The position numbers and the translations under genes were made by a program. From Alistipes sp. (GTDB lineage: Bacteria > Bacteroidota > Bacteroidia > Bacteroidales > Rikenellaceae), in contig JAFZFX010000004.1 in the NCBI GenBank assembly GCA_017555695.1, forward strand, positions 40,850-104,849: a DNA stretch of 64,000 nt, read 5' to 3'. Positions 51,924-61,786 of the stretch are shown here, piece after piece. Numbering within the stretch: the first letter of the stretch is position 1; each line of letters starts with the position of its first letter. The notes under the pieces were generated by a model. The model made no database searches. It was not told the origin of the DNA and saw only the letters and a list, made by a program, of their open reading frames with translations.

Positions 51924-51954
51924 TTGCAAAATTACACATTTTGCGTTAAATTTG
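51924..51954 (+). promoter_or_regulatory. Promoter for the M23-addBA row
   Basis: TTG (51924-51926), 20 bases, then TAAATTTG (51947-51954). The start codon of the first M23 gene is 29 bases downstream. It overlaps the alaS promoter on the other strand. Confidence 0.6.
51927..51934 (-). promoter_or_regulatory. -7 element for alaS-gpmI
   Basis: TAATTTTG on the minus strand, 49 bases before the alaS ATG, matches TAnnTTTG. It is interleaved with the divergent promoter at 51924-51954. Confidence 0.5.
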
Positions 51955-51983
51955 CACCATAAAACAGGATATTTTACTATATT

Positions 51984-52949
51984 ATGGGACGAAAATTCAA
52001 TCTACGACGACAAAAGCGTGAGGTTCGCAGCCTCATCCATCGCTTGCGCTCGTACCGTCTCATCAGAAAAGGCCTCATTGGATTCTTCATCGTATCGATG
52101 GCCAACCTGCTGTTTTCGTCGCTTTTCTACACCCCAAAGCTCTACACTTTGGCCAACGAGAATCGCGAGATTCAACTAAAATTCAACCTTTTGCAGAGTC
52201 GCATCTCGGCAGCACAGAGTCGCCTTGCTGAAATCAAGCATCGCGACAACAATGTCTATCGTCCGCTTTTCTCGTCAGACACGCTCTCTATCGATGGCAT
52301 CTACTCACCCTACGAGCAGGCGAAGTATGCCGATATGCAGAACGACGAGTACTCACCCATCATCCTCGATGCGTGGAACGACATCGACCAGTTGGCTCGT
52401 AGCCTCTACCTGGCATCGAAGTCTATGGACGAGTTGCAAGTACTCTCGAAGGATAAAGAGAAATTCTCTACCGCAATACCTGCCATCTGGCCTATCGACC
52501 GTTCGAAGATGCGCAATAAAATCGGAGCTTTCGGCTACCGCAATCACCCCATCTTCAAGCGTTGGAAGTTCCACAGCGGCGTGGATATGCCGGGCCGCGT
52601 AGGCGACCCCATCTATGCTACGGGCGATGGCGTTGTGGAGTACATCGAGCGCAGCCGCGCACGCTTTGGCTATGGTTCACAAGTGGTTATCAACCACGGC
52701 TATGGTTACAAGACCCGCTATGCCCACTTGAACAAGATTCATATAGCCAAGGGCGACACCATCAAGCGTGGACAACTCATTGCCGATATGGGTAACACAG
52801 GACAATCCACCTCACCACACCTGCACTATGAGGTGATATACAACCGTTCACATGTGAACCCCATCAACTACTTCGACCGCAACATGTCGGCCGATGCTTA
52901 CAAGAGTTTGATGAATCAGATGCAGGATGCAACATACGAGAAGGAGTAA
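51984..52949 (+). CDS. M23 family metalloendopeptidase, membrane-anchored (first copy)
   Basis: A 321-residue peptidoglycan endopeptidase-like protein. A basic N-terminus precedes one membrane helix (about 35-55), then a coiled-coil-like segment (about 65-95) and a C-terminal lysostaphin-type domain. The zinc ligands are intact: His and Asp in FHSGVDMPG (about 199-203), and HLHYEV (about 285). The additional His of YAHLNKI is also present. It would cut peptide crosslinks in the periplasm or act as a regulator of such cleavage. A paralogue follows five bases after its stop. Confidence 0.93.
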   Translation: MGRKFNLRRQKREVRSLIHRLRSYRLIRKGLIGFFIVSMANLLFSSLFYTPKLYTLANENREIQLKFNLLQSRISAAQSRLAEIKHRDNNVYRPLFSSDTLSIDGIYSPYEQAKYADMQNDEYSPIILDAWNDIDQLARSLYLASKSMDELQVLSKDKEKFSTAIPAIWPIDRSKMRNKIGAFGYRNHPIFKRWKFHSGVDMPGRVGDPIYATGDGVVEYIERSRARFGYGSQVVINHGYGYKTRYAHLNKIHIAKGDTIKRGQLIADMGNTGQSTSPHLHYEVIYNRSHVNPINYFDRNMSADAYKSLMNQMQDATYEKE

Positions 52950-52953
52950 CACT

Positions 52954-53904
52954 ATGCAGAATAACAACACACCCAACCCCACCAAGCGCCATAAGACGCG
53001 CAGCCAGAGAGTCGTGAGATTTATCATTCGACTCTTTGCTTGGATTGGTGTATCGTTGCTGTACTACATCATTTTCGCTCTACTGTTCGACACTCCACTC
53101 GAGCATCGTATGCGCCACTCGACAGACAAGCTGCGCAGCGAATATAAGGCTTTGAGCGAACGCTACGACTCACTGGAGATGGTGCTGAACAACATCGAAG
53201 AGCGTGACCGCGGCGTATTCCGCATACTCTTTGAGTCAGACCCCTACGACCTCGTATCAGAACAGAACAAAGAGCGCCTTGCGCTACACGAAAAGACTAT
53301 TTCCAAGTCGAAGCGCGACATCGCCGCCGACCTCAATCAGCGTATAGACAACATCGACAAACGCATCTCTAGCCTCGAAGCATCGTGGAATCGCATCAAG
53401 TTGCTGGGCGACACGCTCGGCGACAAGAGCAGCCGCATACCCTCGATACAGCCCGTACTAAACAAGCAGCTGACACTGCTGACGGCTGGCTATGGCAACT
53501 TACTCAACCCCTTCTACCGCACACTGCAGTCACATCAGGGCGTGGACTACACCGTAGCCGAGGGATCGAGCGTATTTGCTACGGCCGACGGTACGGTAAA
53601 GGAGATTTCAGACAAGAGTTCTACATTGGGTAAGACCATCATCATCGACCACGGCAACGGCTATCAGACATCGTACAGCCACCTGCTCTCGACACTTGTG
53701 CGCCGAGGCCAGAAGGTTGAGCGCGGCGACATCATCGCCCTATCGGGTAACTCTGGTCTATCGTTGGCTCCGCATCTACATTACGAAGTGCGTTTCAATG
53801 GTCTGCGTGTGGACCCCATACACTACTTCTTTATGGAGCTTTCGCCCGACGAATACAGCCGCATTATCCGCATCTCACAGTCGGGTATGCAGTCGTTTGA
53901 TTAG
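52954..53904 (+). CDS. M23 family metalloendopeptidase, membrane-anchored (second copy)
   Basis: A 316-residue paralogue of the preceding gene with the same order: basic N-terminus (HKTRSQRVVRF), membrane helix (about 27-50), a long coiled-coil region (about 55-165) and an M23 domain. The zinc-site residues are kept in SHQGVDYTV, YSHLLSTL and HLHYEV, so both copies look catalytically competent. The ATG at 52954 is used because an earlier in-frame ATG at 52927 lies inside the upstream gene. The neighbour downstream is addB, separated by 153 bases. Confidence 0.93.
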   Translation: MQNNNTPNPTKRHKTRSQRVVRFIIRLFAWIGVSLLYYIIFALLFDTPLEHRMRHSTDKLRSEYKALSERYDSLEMVLNNIEERDRGVFRILFESDPYDLVSEQNKERLALHEKTISKSKRDIAADLNQRIDNIDKRISSLEASWNRIKLLGDTLGDKSSRIPSIQPVLNKQLTLLTAGYGNLLNPFYRTLQSHQGVDYTVAEGSSVFATADGTVKEISDKSSTLGKTIIIDHGNGYQTSYSHLLSTLVRRGQKVERGDIIALSGNSGLSLAPHLHYEVRFNGLRVDPIHYFFMELSPDEYSRIIRISQSGMQSFD

Positions 53905-54057
53905 CAGACGAATCACATTTTTTACAAATTCTTCCTTTTTCAGCAGAGCACCCTCTGCCCAAAATTGCATTGTCTTTTGAGAAGAAAAAGATTGTCGCGG
54001 GGAGTGTTTTTTTGACTTTATTTTACTAACTTCGTGACAAATTAAACACACAAGAGA

Positions 54058-56913
54058 ATGCAGCAGACCTTTCTGGGCGAAGTGGCCCGTCATCTGTACA
54101 CAAAATATGGCGACGAATTGTCGAAACTCACAATCGTACTACCCTCGCAGCGTGCGCGTCTGTTCTTTTCAGACGAGATTGCACAACTCATCGACCGACC
54201 GATATGGCAACCCACATATCTGTCGATGGACGACATTATGCGCGAGGCCACAACTCTCACGATAGGCGAAAAGGTGAGGGTCATAACCGAGCTATACAAG
54301 ATTTACGCCCAATACCACGAAGAGACCTTTGACAAATTCTACTTCCGGGGCGAGATGTTGCTATCGGATTTCGACCTCGTGGACAAATATATGATTGACG
54401 CCGACACCCTATTCCGCAACCTATGCGATATCAAGGAGTTGGAGGCCGACCTTTCGTACCTGACGCCAGAGATGCGACAGATAATACACTCTTTTTGGGG
54501 CAATTTCTCGAACGAAGCGACACTCTCTGACGAGAAGCGCAAGTTCCTGAAAGTATGGCTATCGCTGGCACCAATATACCACCGTTTCAAAGAACGATTA
54601 CAGGAGCTGGGGTTTGCCTACACGGGTATGCTCTACCGCTCGGCTGCCGAGAACATAGCAAATGGCGCAAACGAGCCAAATATGCAGCGCCGATATGTAT
54701 TCGTGGGATTCAACGCCCTCTCGGAGTGTGAGAAGCGTATGTTGCGCTACATCGAGAACAACGCAGAGGGTTGTGAGTTCTTCTGGGACTACGATTCATA
54801 CTATGTGAACAGTGCCGAGCAAGAGGCTGGAAAATTCATTCGTGAGAACATTAAAGCATTTCAATCAAAGATTGAGATAACTCACGATAATTTCCTCGGC
54901 ATCAATAAAAAGCTAACAGCCGTATCTACCGTATCGAACATTTCGCAATGTAAGTTCGTAAACAAGCTGTTGCGCGACATTTCGCCCTCGCTCAAATTCG
55001 ACAAACGCACCGCAATAGTGCTGACCGACGAGTCGCTGTTGATACCATTGTTACACTCTCTACCCAAGGAGTTGGGCGACGAGATAAATGTAACAATGGG
55101 TTATCCCCTGAGACAAACCACAGCCTACGCCTTTATCGAGCGACTGATTGAGCTACAGAAGAACAGCCGTTGCGGCAGCGACAAGACTACATTCTATCAC
55201 ATCGATGTGATGGGCCTGCTGTCACACCCCTACATCACCGAGCGCGCAGAAAAAGAGAGCGAATCGCTACGCAAAAAGATTTTGGATGGCAGATACATCA
55301 GAGTAAAAAAAGAGGAGTTTAGTGGCCACAAGTTATTAAAGACAATATTCTGCTCGACAAGTAGTTGGGAAGAGTTGTCTAAATATCTGCTTGATGTAAT
55401 CGACACAATCACCTCTATGCCAGCCGACAAGCAGAAATGCGATAAGTTACAATTATCGTATCTATCGCTGTTGGCCGGGCAGATTACAGAGTTGAGTAAT
55501 TGTTTGAAGTTATGCGATATAGAGTTATCTACTTCAATCTTTACTTCACTTCTGAAACGCCACTTGCAGACAATACGCATACCATTCGACGGCAAGCCTC
55601 TGCGTGGCCTGCAGATTATGGGTATTTTGGAGACGCGAAATATAGATTTTGACAATGTGATTATACTCTCGATGAACGACGACACATTCCCTGGTAATTT
55701 AACGGGCTCACCGTCGTTCATACCCTACAATTTGAAGGCGGCGTATGGCATACCTACGCCCGAACACCACGAGGGTGTGTATGCCTACTATTTCTATAGA
55801 CTGATTCAGCGAGCATCGCGAGTTGATATGCTGTACTGCTCACACAGCGACGACAAGACCACGGGCGAGCAGAGCCGATATATACATCAGCTGAATTACG
55901 AGGCGCCCTATCCGATTAGCAGAATCAATTTCGGTGTGGATGTGGCTGCGTCATCATCTAAGGAGATAACTATCCCCAAGAGCGGTAGCACACTGGAGAA
56001 GCTGATGAAGTTCACCGACAAGGAGAATCCTCGTCTGATGGCTCCCGCTGCATTGGCGCCATACATCAACTGCCCGCTGAAGTTCTATTTCGCCTCTATT
56101 GCAGGATTGAAATCGAGCGACGAACTGAGTGAGGAGATCGATAGCCCAATGTTCGGTAACATTCTCCACCGAGCTATGCAGAATCTCTACACCGAGATAA
56201 AGGACATAGCCAACCCTGCGGAACATTTGAAACAGATGCTAAAGGGCAAAAAGGTGGAAAACGCAGTAATCGAGGCTATTAACAACAAATTCCTGAACGA
56301 CAAGGAGGCGACACCCGATGAGTACACGGGAAATTTGGTATTGGTTAAGAATATGGTAACGAACTACATTCGCCAATGCATCATCCCTTACGACATCGAG
56401 CACAACAACTTTGCCGTCAAGAGCCTGGAACAGAAAATCACCCTACCGATGGATTTGGGCGACGGGCGCACAATATTGGTGGGTGGATATGCCGACCGCA
56501 TAGACTCGATGGATGATGGTACGATACGCGTTGTGGACTACAAGACGGGCAAGGAACACAAAGAGTTCAACGGCATTGAATCACTATTCGAGGGAGAGAA
56601 TCGCTCAGCACAGAGCAACATCACGCAAACACTGATCTATTCGATGGTGTTGCACCACACATTCAAGCGGGATGTCACGCCAGAACTATACTATGTGCGA
56701 CAGATGAACGACAAGGAGTACTCACCGCGCCTGATGGACAAGAGCCGAGATTGCGAGGTGAACTACAATGCGTACGCCGAAGAGTTCGAGACGCTGATAA
56801 ACGAAAAGTTACAAGAGCTGTTCAACCCCGAAATACCCTTTACGCAGTGCCCCAAAGAGGATGCTGGCAGCGTATGCGAATATTGTGATTTTAGAATTTT
56901 ATGTAAACGATAG
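54058..56913 (+). CDS. addB: AddB-like PD-(D/E)XK nuclease/inactive helicase subunit
   Basis: A 951-residue protein that would pair with AddA in processing double-strand breaks for recombination, the functional counterpart of RecBCD. The N-terminal two-thirds resemble a degenerate UvrD-like helicase without a clear Walker A. The C-terminal PD-(D/E)XK nuclease has RVVDYKTGKEHK (about 826). Cysteines that could hold a 4Fe-4S staple are present: NCPLKFYFA (about 677) and the end cluster VCEYCDFRILC. It lies six bases before addA, which argues for a stoichiometric complex. The symbol is assigned by position and domains. Confidence 0.85.
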   Translation: MQQTFLGEVARHLYTKYGDELSKLTIVLPSQRARLFFSDEIAQLIDRPIWQPTYLSMDDIMREATTLTIGEKVRVITELYKIYAQYHEETFDKFYFRGEMLLSDFDLVDKYMIDADTLFRNLCDIKELEADLSYLTPEMRQIIHSFWGNFSNEATLSDEKRKFLKVWLSLAPIYHRFKERLQELGFAYTGMLYRSAAENIANGANEPNMQRRYVFVGFNALSECEKRMLRYIENNAEGCEFFWDYDSYYVNSAEQEAGKFIRENIKAFQSKIEITHDNFLGINKKLTAVSTVSNISQCKFVNKLLRDISPSLKFDKRTAIVLTDESLLIPLLHSLPKELGDEINVTMGYPLRQTTAYAFIERLIELQKNSRCGSDKTTFYHIDVMGLLSHPYITERAEKESESLRKKILDGRYIRVKKEEFSGHKLLKTIFCSTSSWEELSKYLLDVIDTITSMPADKQKCDKLQLSYLSLLAGQITELSNCLKLCDIELSTSIFTSLLKRHLQTIRIPFDGKPLRGLQIMGILETRNIDFDNVIILSMNDDTFPGNLTGSPSFIPYNLKAAYGIPTPEHHEGVYAYYFYRLIQRASRVDMLYCSHSDDKTTGEQSRYIHQLNYEAPYPISRINFGVDVAASSSKEITIPKSGSTLEKLMKFTDKENPRLMAPAALAPYINCPLKFYFASIAGLKSSDELSEEIDSPMFGNILHRAMQNLYTEIKDIANPAEHLKQMLKGKKVENAVIEAINNKFLNDKEATPDEYTGNLVLVKNMVTNYIRQCIIPYDIEHNNFAVKSLEQKITLPMDLGDGRTILVGGYADRIDSMDDGTIRVVDYKTGKEHKEFNGIESLFEGENRSAQSNITQTLIYSMVLHHTFKRDVTPELYYVRQMNDKEYSPRLMDKSRDCEVNYNAYAEEFETLINEKLQELFNPEIPFTQCPKEDAGSVCEYCDFRILCKR

Positions 56914-56919
56914 ACTGGT

Positions 56920-59900
56920 ATGAGAGCAAAGATTTTAAGCGCAAGCGCCGGAAGTGGCAAAACATACCGTCTGGCCTACAAATATGTGCACGACACGATT
57001 AAGCACTTCAACGACAAACCCTATCTGTATAGGGCCATACTCGCAGTGACCTTTACGAACAAGGCCACCGAGGAGATGAAGAGTCGAATATTGAAGGAGA
57101 TAAACGACATAGTGGTGAATCCCGACGGATGTAGCTACCTCAAAGACCTACAACGCGACACTAAGCTTGCAAGAGAGGAGATTATCACCCGTGCAAAGAC
57201 CACCCTATCGCGCATACTGCACGACTATTCGCGTTTCACTATTCTAACGATTGATAAATTCTTCCAGCGAATACTGCGAGCATTCATCAAGGAGTTGGGT
57301 ATTGATATCAACTACAACATCGAGCTGGAAACCTCGACAATTCTGTCGCGCAGTACCGATGCTCTGATTGACGACATAACTACCAACACCGAGTTGCAGC
57401 AGTGGATAATGGAGTTCGCGCAGGAGAATATCGATGATAACGGAGATTGGGATATAAGAAAATATATCCTGCAACTCGGCGGCGAGTTATTCAAGGAGTC
57501 AAACAAGCAGGCTATATTGCAAGCACTACCTAAAGAACGACTCAAGGAGATAATCAGCCAAGCCGAGACGCGCTACGCGCAAACCATAGCCACAGCAAAG
57601 CGCTTGGGTGGCGAGGCGTTGGAGATTATGCACCGTGCTGGCGTGGATACCGTTGATTTTACGGGTAAATCTACATCGTTTACCAACTACTTCCGCAAGG
57701 CTGCCGACGGCATACTCGCGGCACCCACTAAGACTATTCGCGACAAGAGTCAAACCACAGACAAATGGTCGGCACTACCCACGGCACAAGCATTGGCGCC
57801 ACAGTTGCAGCCCATACTGGCGGAGTTGTGTGATTTATATGATGGCAGCCTTCGACTGACAACGACTCTGCCGAAAATCAAGCGCAACTATCGCAGTTTC
57901 GCGCTTTTGCAGGATATTTACCAAAAACTAAGCACACTCTGTCAAGAGGAGGGCATTATGTTGCTGTCGGAGACAAAGTATATACTCTCACGATTTGTAG
58001 CCGACAACGATGCTCCGTTTATCTATGAAAAGACGGGTAACAGATTCGAGCGATTTATGATTGACGAGTTCCAGGACACCTCATTGAAGGAGTGGAGCAA
58101 TTTCGTACCTCTGCTACAGAATGCCATGTCACAATCGGAGGACACTTCGGTGCTGATTGTGGGCGATGTAAAGCAGTCGATATATCGTTGGCGTGGTGGC
58201 GACTGGAGAATCCTTCAGCAGGGTGTAAGCAAGGTGTTAGGCGAAGCTGACACCAAGTTGGAGATTATGGCCAACAACTACCGCAGCTTGAGAAATGTGG
58301 TGAAGTTCAACAACATGGCCATAAAGCGCGTAGTTAAATACGCCAACAACGAGATAAACAGCAATCTAGACAAAGCACTAGAGGCGAAAAACATCACCGA
58401 GAGTTGCTATCATGAGTTACATAATACACTCAAAAGCGCATACAAGGGGCATCACCAGAAACCGAAGAGTTCGTCTGACAACAACGGCTACATACGCGTA
58501 GAGCGCTATGACGAGGAGCCACCCATTGTGGAGTGCATAAAGTCGGTTATCGAGAGAGGATACTCCTACAACGACATTATGATTCTTCACCGCAAAGGTG
58601 ACGACGGAGCGAAGACTGCAAAGATTCTGCTTGACTATAAACAGCAGACCAATGCGCCGTTCAACATTATGACGCAGGACTCGTTGGTGGTAGGTAATGC
58701 CGACATCAGCAACTTCGTAATCGCATTGTTGCGTCTGTCGCAGAACAGCAACGACCATATTAGCCGAGCCATCGCAAATGACTTTCTGGGTCGCAGATAC
58801 GACGAGGAACCGACAAAAGAGGAGCTCAACGAATTGGCCTACATCAGTCAGCTAACACCAGAGCAGGCCTTCGAGAGAATAGTCATCAACTACGAACTCG
58901 ACAAGTACAGAGGAGAGATGGCCTATCTGCAAGCACTGCACGAGCAAATCATCACATTCTGCTCGTCGAAGGTGGCTGACATACAGCTCTTTCTAAAGGA
59001 GTGGGAGGAGTCGGGTTGCAACAAGAACCTGGTAGTTGAAAAGAGCGATATGACCATAGAACTCACCTCGATTCACAAGTCGAAGGGTCTGGAGCGAAAA
59101 GTCATCATCATACCCTACTGCGACTGGAAGATTGGCCCAAAGACAAACAGCACCATCTGGGCTACGCCCGAAGTTACAGCAGATAACAACAGTGAGGAGT
59201 TAGCCGAGATAGGACAGTTCCCCGTGTCGTTTGACAAGAGCCTAAACAACTCGATATATAGCGACGACTACCATCGCGAGACAGTATTTGCCCATATCGA
59301 CAATATCAATCTGTTGTATGTGGCGCTAACTCGTGCTTGTGAGGCACTATATGTATATATACCCAATCGTGCGCAGAAAAACATTGGCTCGGTGCTATGG
59401 GAAGTGCTTACAAAAGATAACCCAAACAATGACTCAACACGCATAGAATATGGCGTGGAGGAGTCACCTATACGCAGTGCAGAGAGGGGCGACAAAGGCA
59501 TAGAGAATATGATTATGGAGGAGTACCCCACGACCGACATAACCACATCGCTACATCTATCGAGCGAGAGATACTTCGACGACGAGGAGCCTTCGCAGGC
59601 AGTATCAGCAAGAAATATGGGTATCGCTATGCACGCCATAATGTGCGAGGCAACAAATATGCAGAGTGTCATCGAGCGCATTGAGGAATACACAGCAGCG
59701 GGCAAGATAGACTCTACGCAGGCCGAGGAGTTGAAGAGTGTGATGAAGAGAGAACTTTCACGCGCTGATATTGCAGAGTGGTTCTCTGACGAGTGGGATG
59801 CCATCCACAACGAGGAGGATATAATCTGCAACGCCCACATAGGCACTCGCCGACCCGACAGAGTGATGATTCGGGGTGATAGAGCCGTGGTTGTGGACTA

Positions 59901-60042
59901 CAAGTTCGGCCACGACAAACCCAAAGGACACGCAAAAACTATGAGTATATATATGCAGCAGTTGCGTGATATGGGATATAGCAAAGTGGAGGGATATCTA
60001 TGGTATCTGACTCTAGGCGAGATAGAGAAGGTGGAAATGTAG
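56920..60042 (+). CDS. addA: AddA-like UvrD/Rep helicase-nuclease
   Basis: A 1040-residue ATP-dependent DNA helicase and nuclease. Walker A is SASAGSGKT (about 8-16). Motif Ia is AVTFTNKATEEMK (about 43-55). Motif II is FMIDEFQDTS (about 377-386), and motif III is VGDVKQSIYRWRGG. Motif IV/V-type elements appear as TIELTSIHKSKGLE and LLYVALTRA. The C-terminal RecB-like nuclease carries VVDYKFGHDK (Asp and Lys, about 992-994). With AddB it would resect DNA ends and load RecA. It is the last gene of the M23-addBA row; the next transcript begins right at its stop codon. Confidence 0.92.
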   Translation: MRAKILSASAGSGKTYRLAYKYVHDTIKHFNDKPYLYRAILAVTFTNKATEEMKSRILKEINDIVVNPDGCSYLKDLQRDTKLAREEIITRAKTTLSRILHDYSRFTILTIDKFFQRILRAFIKELGIDINYNIELETSTILSRSTDALIDDITTNTELQQWIMEFAQENIDDNGDWDIRKYILQLGGELFKESNKQAILQALPKERLKEIISQAETRYAQTIATAKRLGGEALEIMHRAGVDTVDFTGKSTSFTNYFRKAADGILAAPTKTIRDKSQTTDKWSALPTAQALAPQLQPILAELCDLYDGSLRLTTTLPKIKRNYRSFALLQDIYQKLSTLCQEEGIMLLSETKYILSRFVADNDAPFIYEKTGNRFERFMIDEFQDTSLKEWSNFVPLLQNAMSQSEDTSVLIVGDVKQSIYRWRGGDWRILQQGVSKVLGEADTKLEIMANNYRSLRNVVKFNNMAIKRVVKYANNEINSNLDKALEAKNITESCYHELHNTLKSAYKGHHQKPKSSSDNNGYIRVERYDEEPPIVECIKSVIERGYSYNDIMILHRKGDDGAKTAKILLDYKQQTNAPFNIMTQDSLVVGNADISNFVIALLRLSQNSNDHISRAIANDFLGRRYDEEPTKEELNELAYISQLTPEQAFERIVINYELDKYRGEMAYLQALHEQIITFCSSKVADIQLFLKEWEESGCNKNLVVEKSDMTIELTSIHKSKGLERKVIIIPYCDWKIGPKTNSTIWATPEVTADNNSEELAEIGQFPVSFDKSLNNSIYSDDYHRETVFAHIDNINLLYVALTRACEALYVYIPNRAQKNIGSVLWEVLTKDNPNNDSTRIEYGVEESPIRSAERGDKGIENMIMEEYPTTDITTSLHLSSERYFDDEEPSQAVSARNMGIAMHAIMCEATNMQSVIERIEEYTAAGKIDSTQAEELKSVMKRELSRADIAEWFSDEWDAIHNEEDIICNAHIGTRRPDRVMIRGDRAVVVDYKFGHDKPKGHAKTMSIYMQQLRDMGYSKVEGYLWYLTLGEIEKVEM

Positions 60043-60050
60043 TATCTTTG
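60043..60050 (+). promoter_or_regulatory. -7 element for the ABC-HprK-like-S26-ispF unit
   Basis: TATCTTTG starts one base after the addA stop and lies 32 bases before the ABC gene ATG. It matches TAnnTTTG; the -33 box is not clear. Confidence 0.55.
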
Positions 60051-60082
60051 TATTTTAAATATCGTTTAGTAACAAAAGAGCA

Positions 60083-61786
60083 ATGTTCAAAAAGATTTTG
60101 GCAATAATACCCCCGCAGTATAAATGGCGCGGAGTAGCAGTGGCGGCAACGATTCTGTTGCGCGCCTGCCTTAACTTTTTTGGAATTACAATGCTCATTC
60201 CACTACTCATGCTGATGCTCGACAGCGACTCACTACACCAAAACGACAAGGTGCAATGGTTGTACGAGGCGTTGGGATGCAAGAGCGATATGCAGTTTAC
60301 AATAGTGATTGCTCTGATGATTGTGGGTGCTATTGCGCTGAAAAACATAGTCAGCCTTTGGCTGTATAGGCATGAGAGAGATTTCACCTACTCGCTCTAC
60401 CGCAACCTCTCGCGCAGACTCTACATCGACTACCACAGCCGAGGCTTGGCCTTTGCACAGCAACACAACTCTGCAGAACTATCTCGCAATGTAAACTTCG
60501 TCTGTCTGAATTTTGTAACGGGCATACTACGCCCCATAGCAATATTGGTGAGCGAAGTGGCGCTATTTCTGATGATCTTGGCGGCTATCACTGTCATCAA
60601 TTTCAAGGTAGCGTTACTGCTGACACTGATTTTTATGCTTGCAATATGGGTATATTACTTCTTTGTTCGCCGACGCTTGAACCAATACGGCAAGGCCGAG
60701 AATGAGGCACACAGGTCGCGTTTCCAGAGTGTAACGGAGAGCTTCAGAGGGTATGCCGACATCGAAATCAACAACGCCTTTCCGCAGATGCTATCAAACT
60801 TTGACCTCTCAACAGACCGCCTGGTAGAGATGCGCAAGCGTGACGCTATGCTCTCGGCAATGCCGCAGAGTATCACAGAGACGACACTCGCGGCAGGTAT
60901 GGCGGCATTGGTGATTGTGGGAGCATATCTTCATTCTGGAAATATTGGATTGGTGTTTGGCATCTTTGCGGTAGCGGCAGTAAGATTGATGCCTTCAGTA
61001 AGGAGCATATTGTCGGCATATACAGCAATACGATACAATATGTACTCACTCGATACACTGCTCGGCATTGAGGATAACAAGCAGAGCAACACGACCAACG
61101 AGCGATTGCACCTAAGAGAGAAAATCGAATTAAGAGATGTATCGTTTGAGTATAAGGACACGCAGAGTGGAGCATCGTGCCGAGTGATAGAAAATCTGTC
61201 ACTGACGATTAATCGTGGCGAGCGCATAGGCATACGAGGTGCGTCAGGTGCAGGAAAGAGTACGCTAATGAATCTGATGCTGGGACTCTACACCGTAGAG
61301 AGTGGTGAGATTCTGATTGACAACACTCCGCTGAACGATTCGACACGCCGCAAGTGGCAGAACTCGGTGGGATATGTTCCGCAGAGTGTATTCATTGCAG
61401 ACTCTACGCTCGCCCAAAATGTAGCACTCGGCACAAAGCCCGAGCTAATTGACCGCCAGAGGGTGATTAAGGCGTTGGAGATGGCAAGTCTAAAGACTTT
61501 CACCAAGAATTTAGCCAATGGCATAGAGTCGATGATTGGCGAGTCGGGATGCCGAGTTTCGGGCGGAGAGCGCCAACGAATAGGTATAGCCAGAGCGTTA
61601 TACAAGCAGCCCGACATACTCTTCTTTGACGAAGCAACATCGGCCCTGGATAAGGAGACCGAGAGGAGTGTCAACTCCTCGATAGAGAGTCTGTCGGAGC
61701 AGAACAGAGAATTAACAATAGTGGTGATAGCACACCGAGAGAGTTCGCTCGGCTACTGCGACCGCATAATAGAGATAGGAGAGTAA
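60083..61786 (+). CDS. ABC exporter, fused membrane and ATPase domains
   Basis: A 567-residue half-transporter with six membrane helices (about 15-320) and a C-terminal ATPase (about 345-567). ATPase motifs: GASGAGKST (about 386-394), SGGERQRIGIARAL (about 491-504) and ILFFDEATSALD (about 512-523), with His in IAHRE. It would act as a homodimer and export a lipid, drug or peptide. There is no N-terminal C39 peptidase domain. The stop overlaps the next gene by one base (TAATG), so it is coupled to the HprK-like protein and a signal-peptidase-like protein. The substrate is unknown. Confidence 0.9.
   Translation: MFKKILAIIPPQYKWRGVAVAATILLRACLNFFGITMLIPLLMLMLDSDSLHQNDKVQWLYEALGCKSDMQFTIVIALMIVGAIALKNIVSLWLYRHERDFTYSLYRNLSRRLYIDYHSRGLAFAQQHNSAELSRNVNFVCLNFVTGILRPIAILVSEVALFLMILAAITVINFKVALLLTLIFMLAIWVYYFFVRRRLNQYGKAENEAHRSRFQSVTESFRGYADIEINNAFPQMLSNFDLSTDRLVEMRKRDAMLSAMPQSITETTLAAGMAALVIVGAYLHSGNIGLVFGIFAVAAVRLMPSVRSILSAYTAIRYNMYSLDTLLGIEDNKQSNTTNERLHLREKIELRDVSFEYKDTQSGASCRVIENLSLTINRGERIGIRGASGAGKSTLMNLMLGLYTVESGEILIDNTPLNDSTRRKWQNSVGYVPQSVFIADSTLAQNVALGTKPELIDRQRVIKALEMASLKTFTKNLANGIESMIGESGCRVSGGERQRIGIARALYKQPDILFFDEATSALDKETERSVNSSIESLSEQNRELTIVVIAHRESSLGYCDRIIEIGE

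Noticed and set aside
53943-53958. Hairpin GCAGAG / CTCTGC after the second M23 gene
   Set aside because: The stem is only six bases and no T-run follows on either strand, so a terminator could not be supported.
54011-54034. Possible promoter before addB (TTTG and TAACTTCG)
   Set aside because: The spacing is 12 bases rather than about 19 and the -7 box deviates from consensus; addB may instead be read from the M23 promoter.
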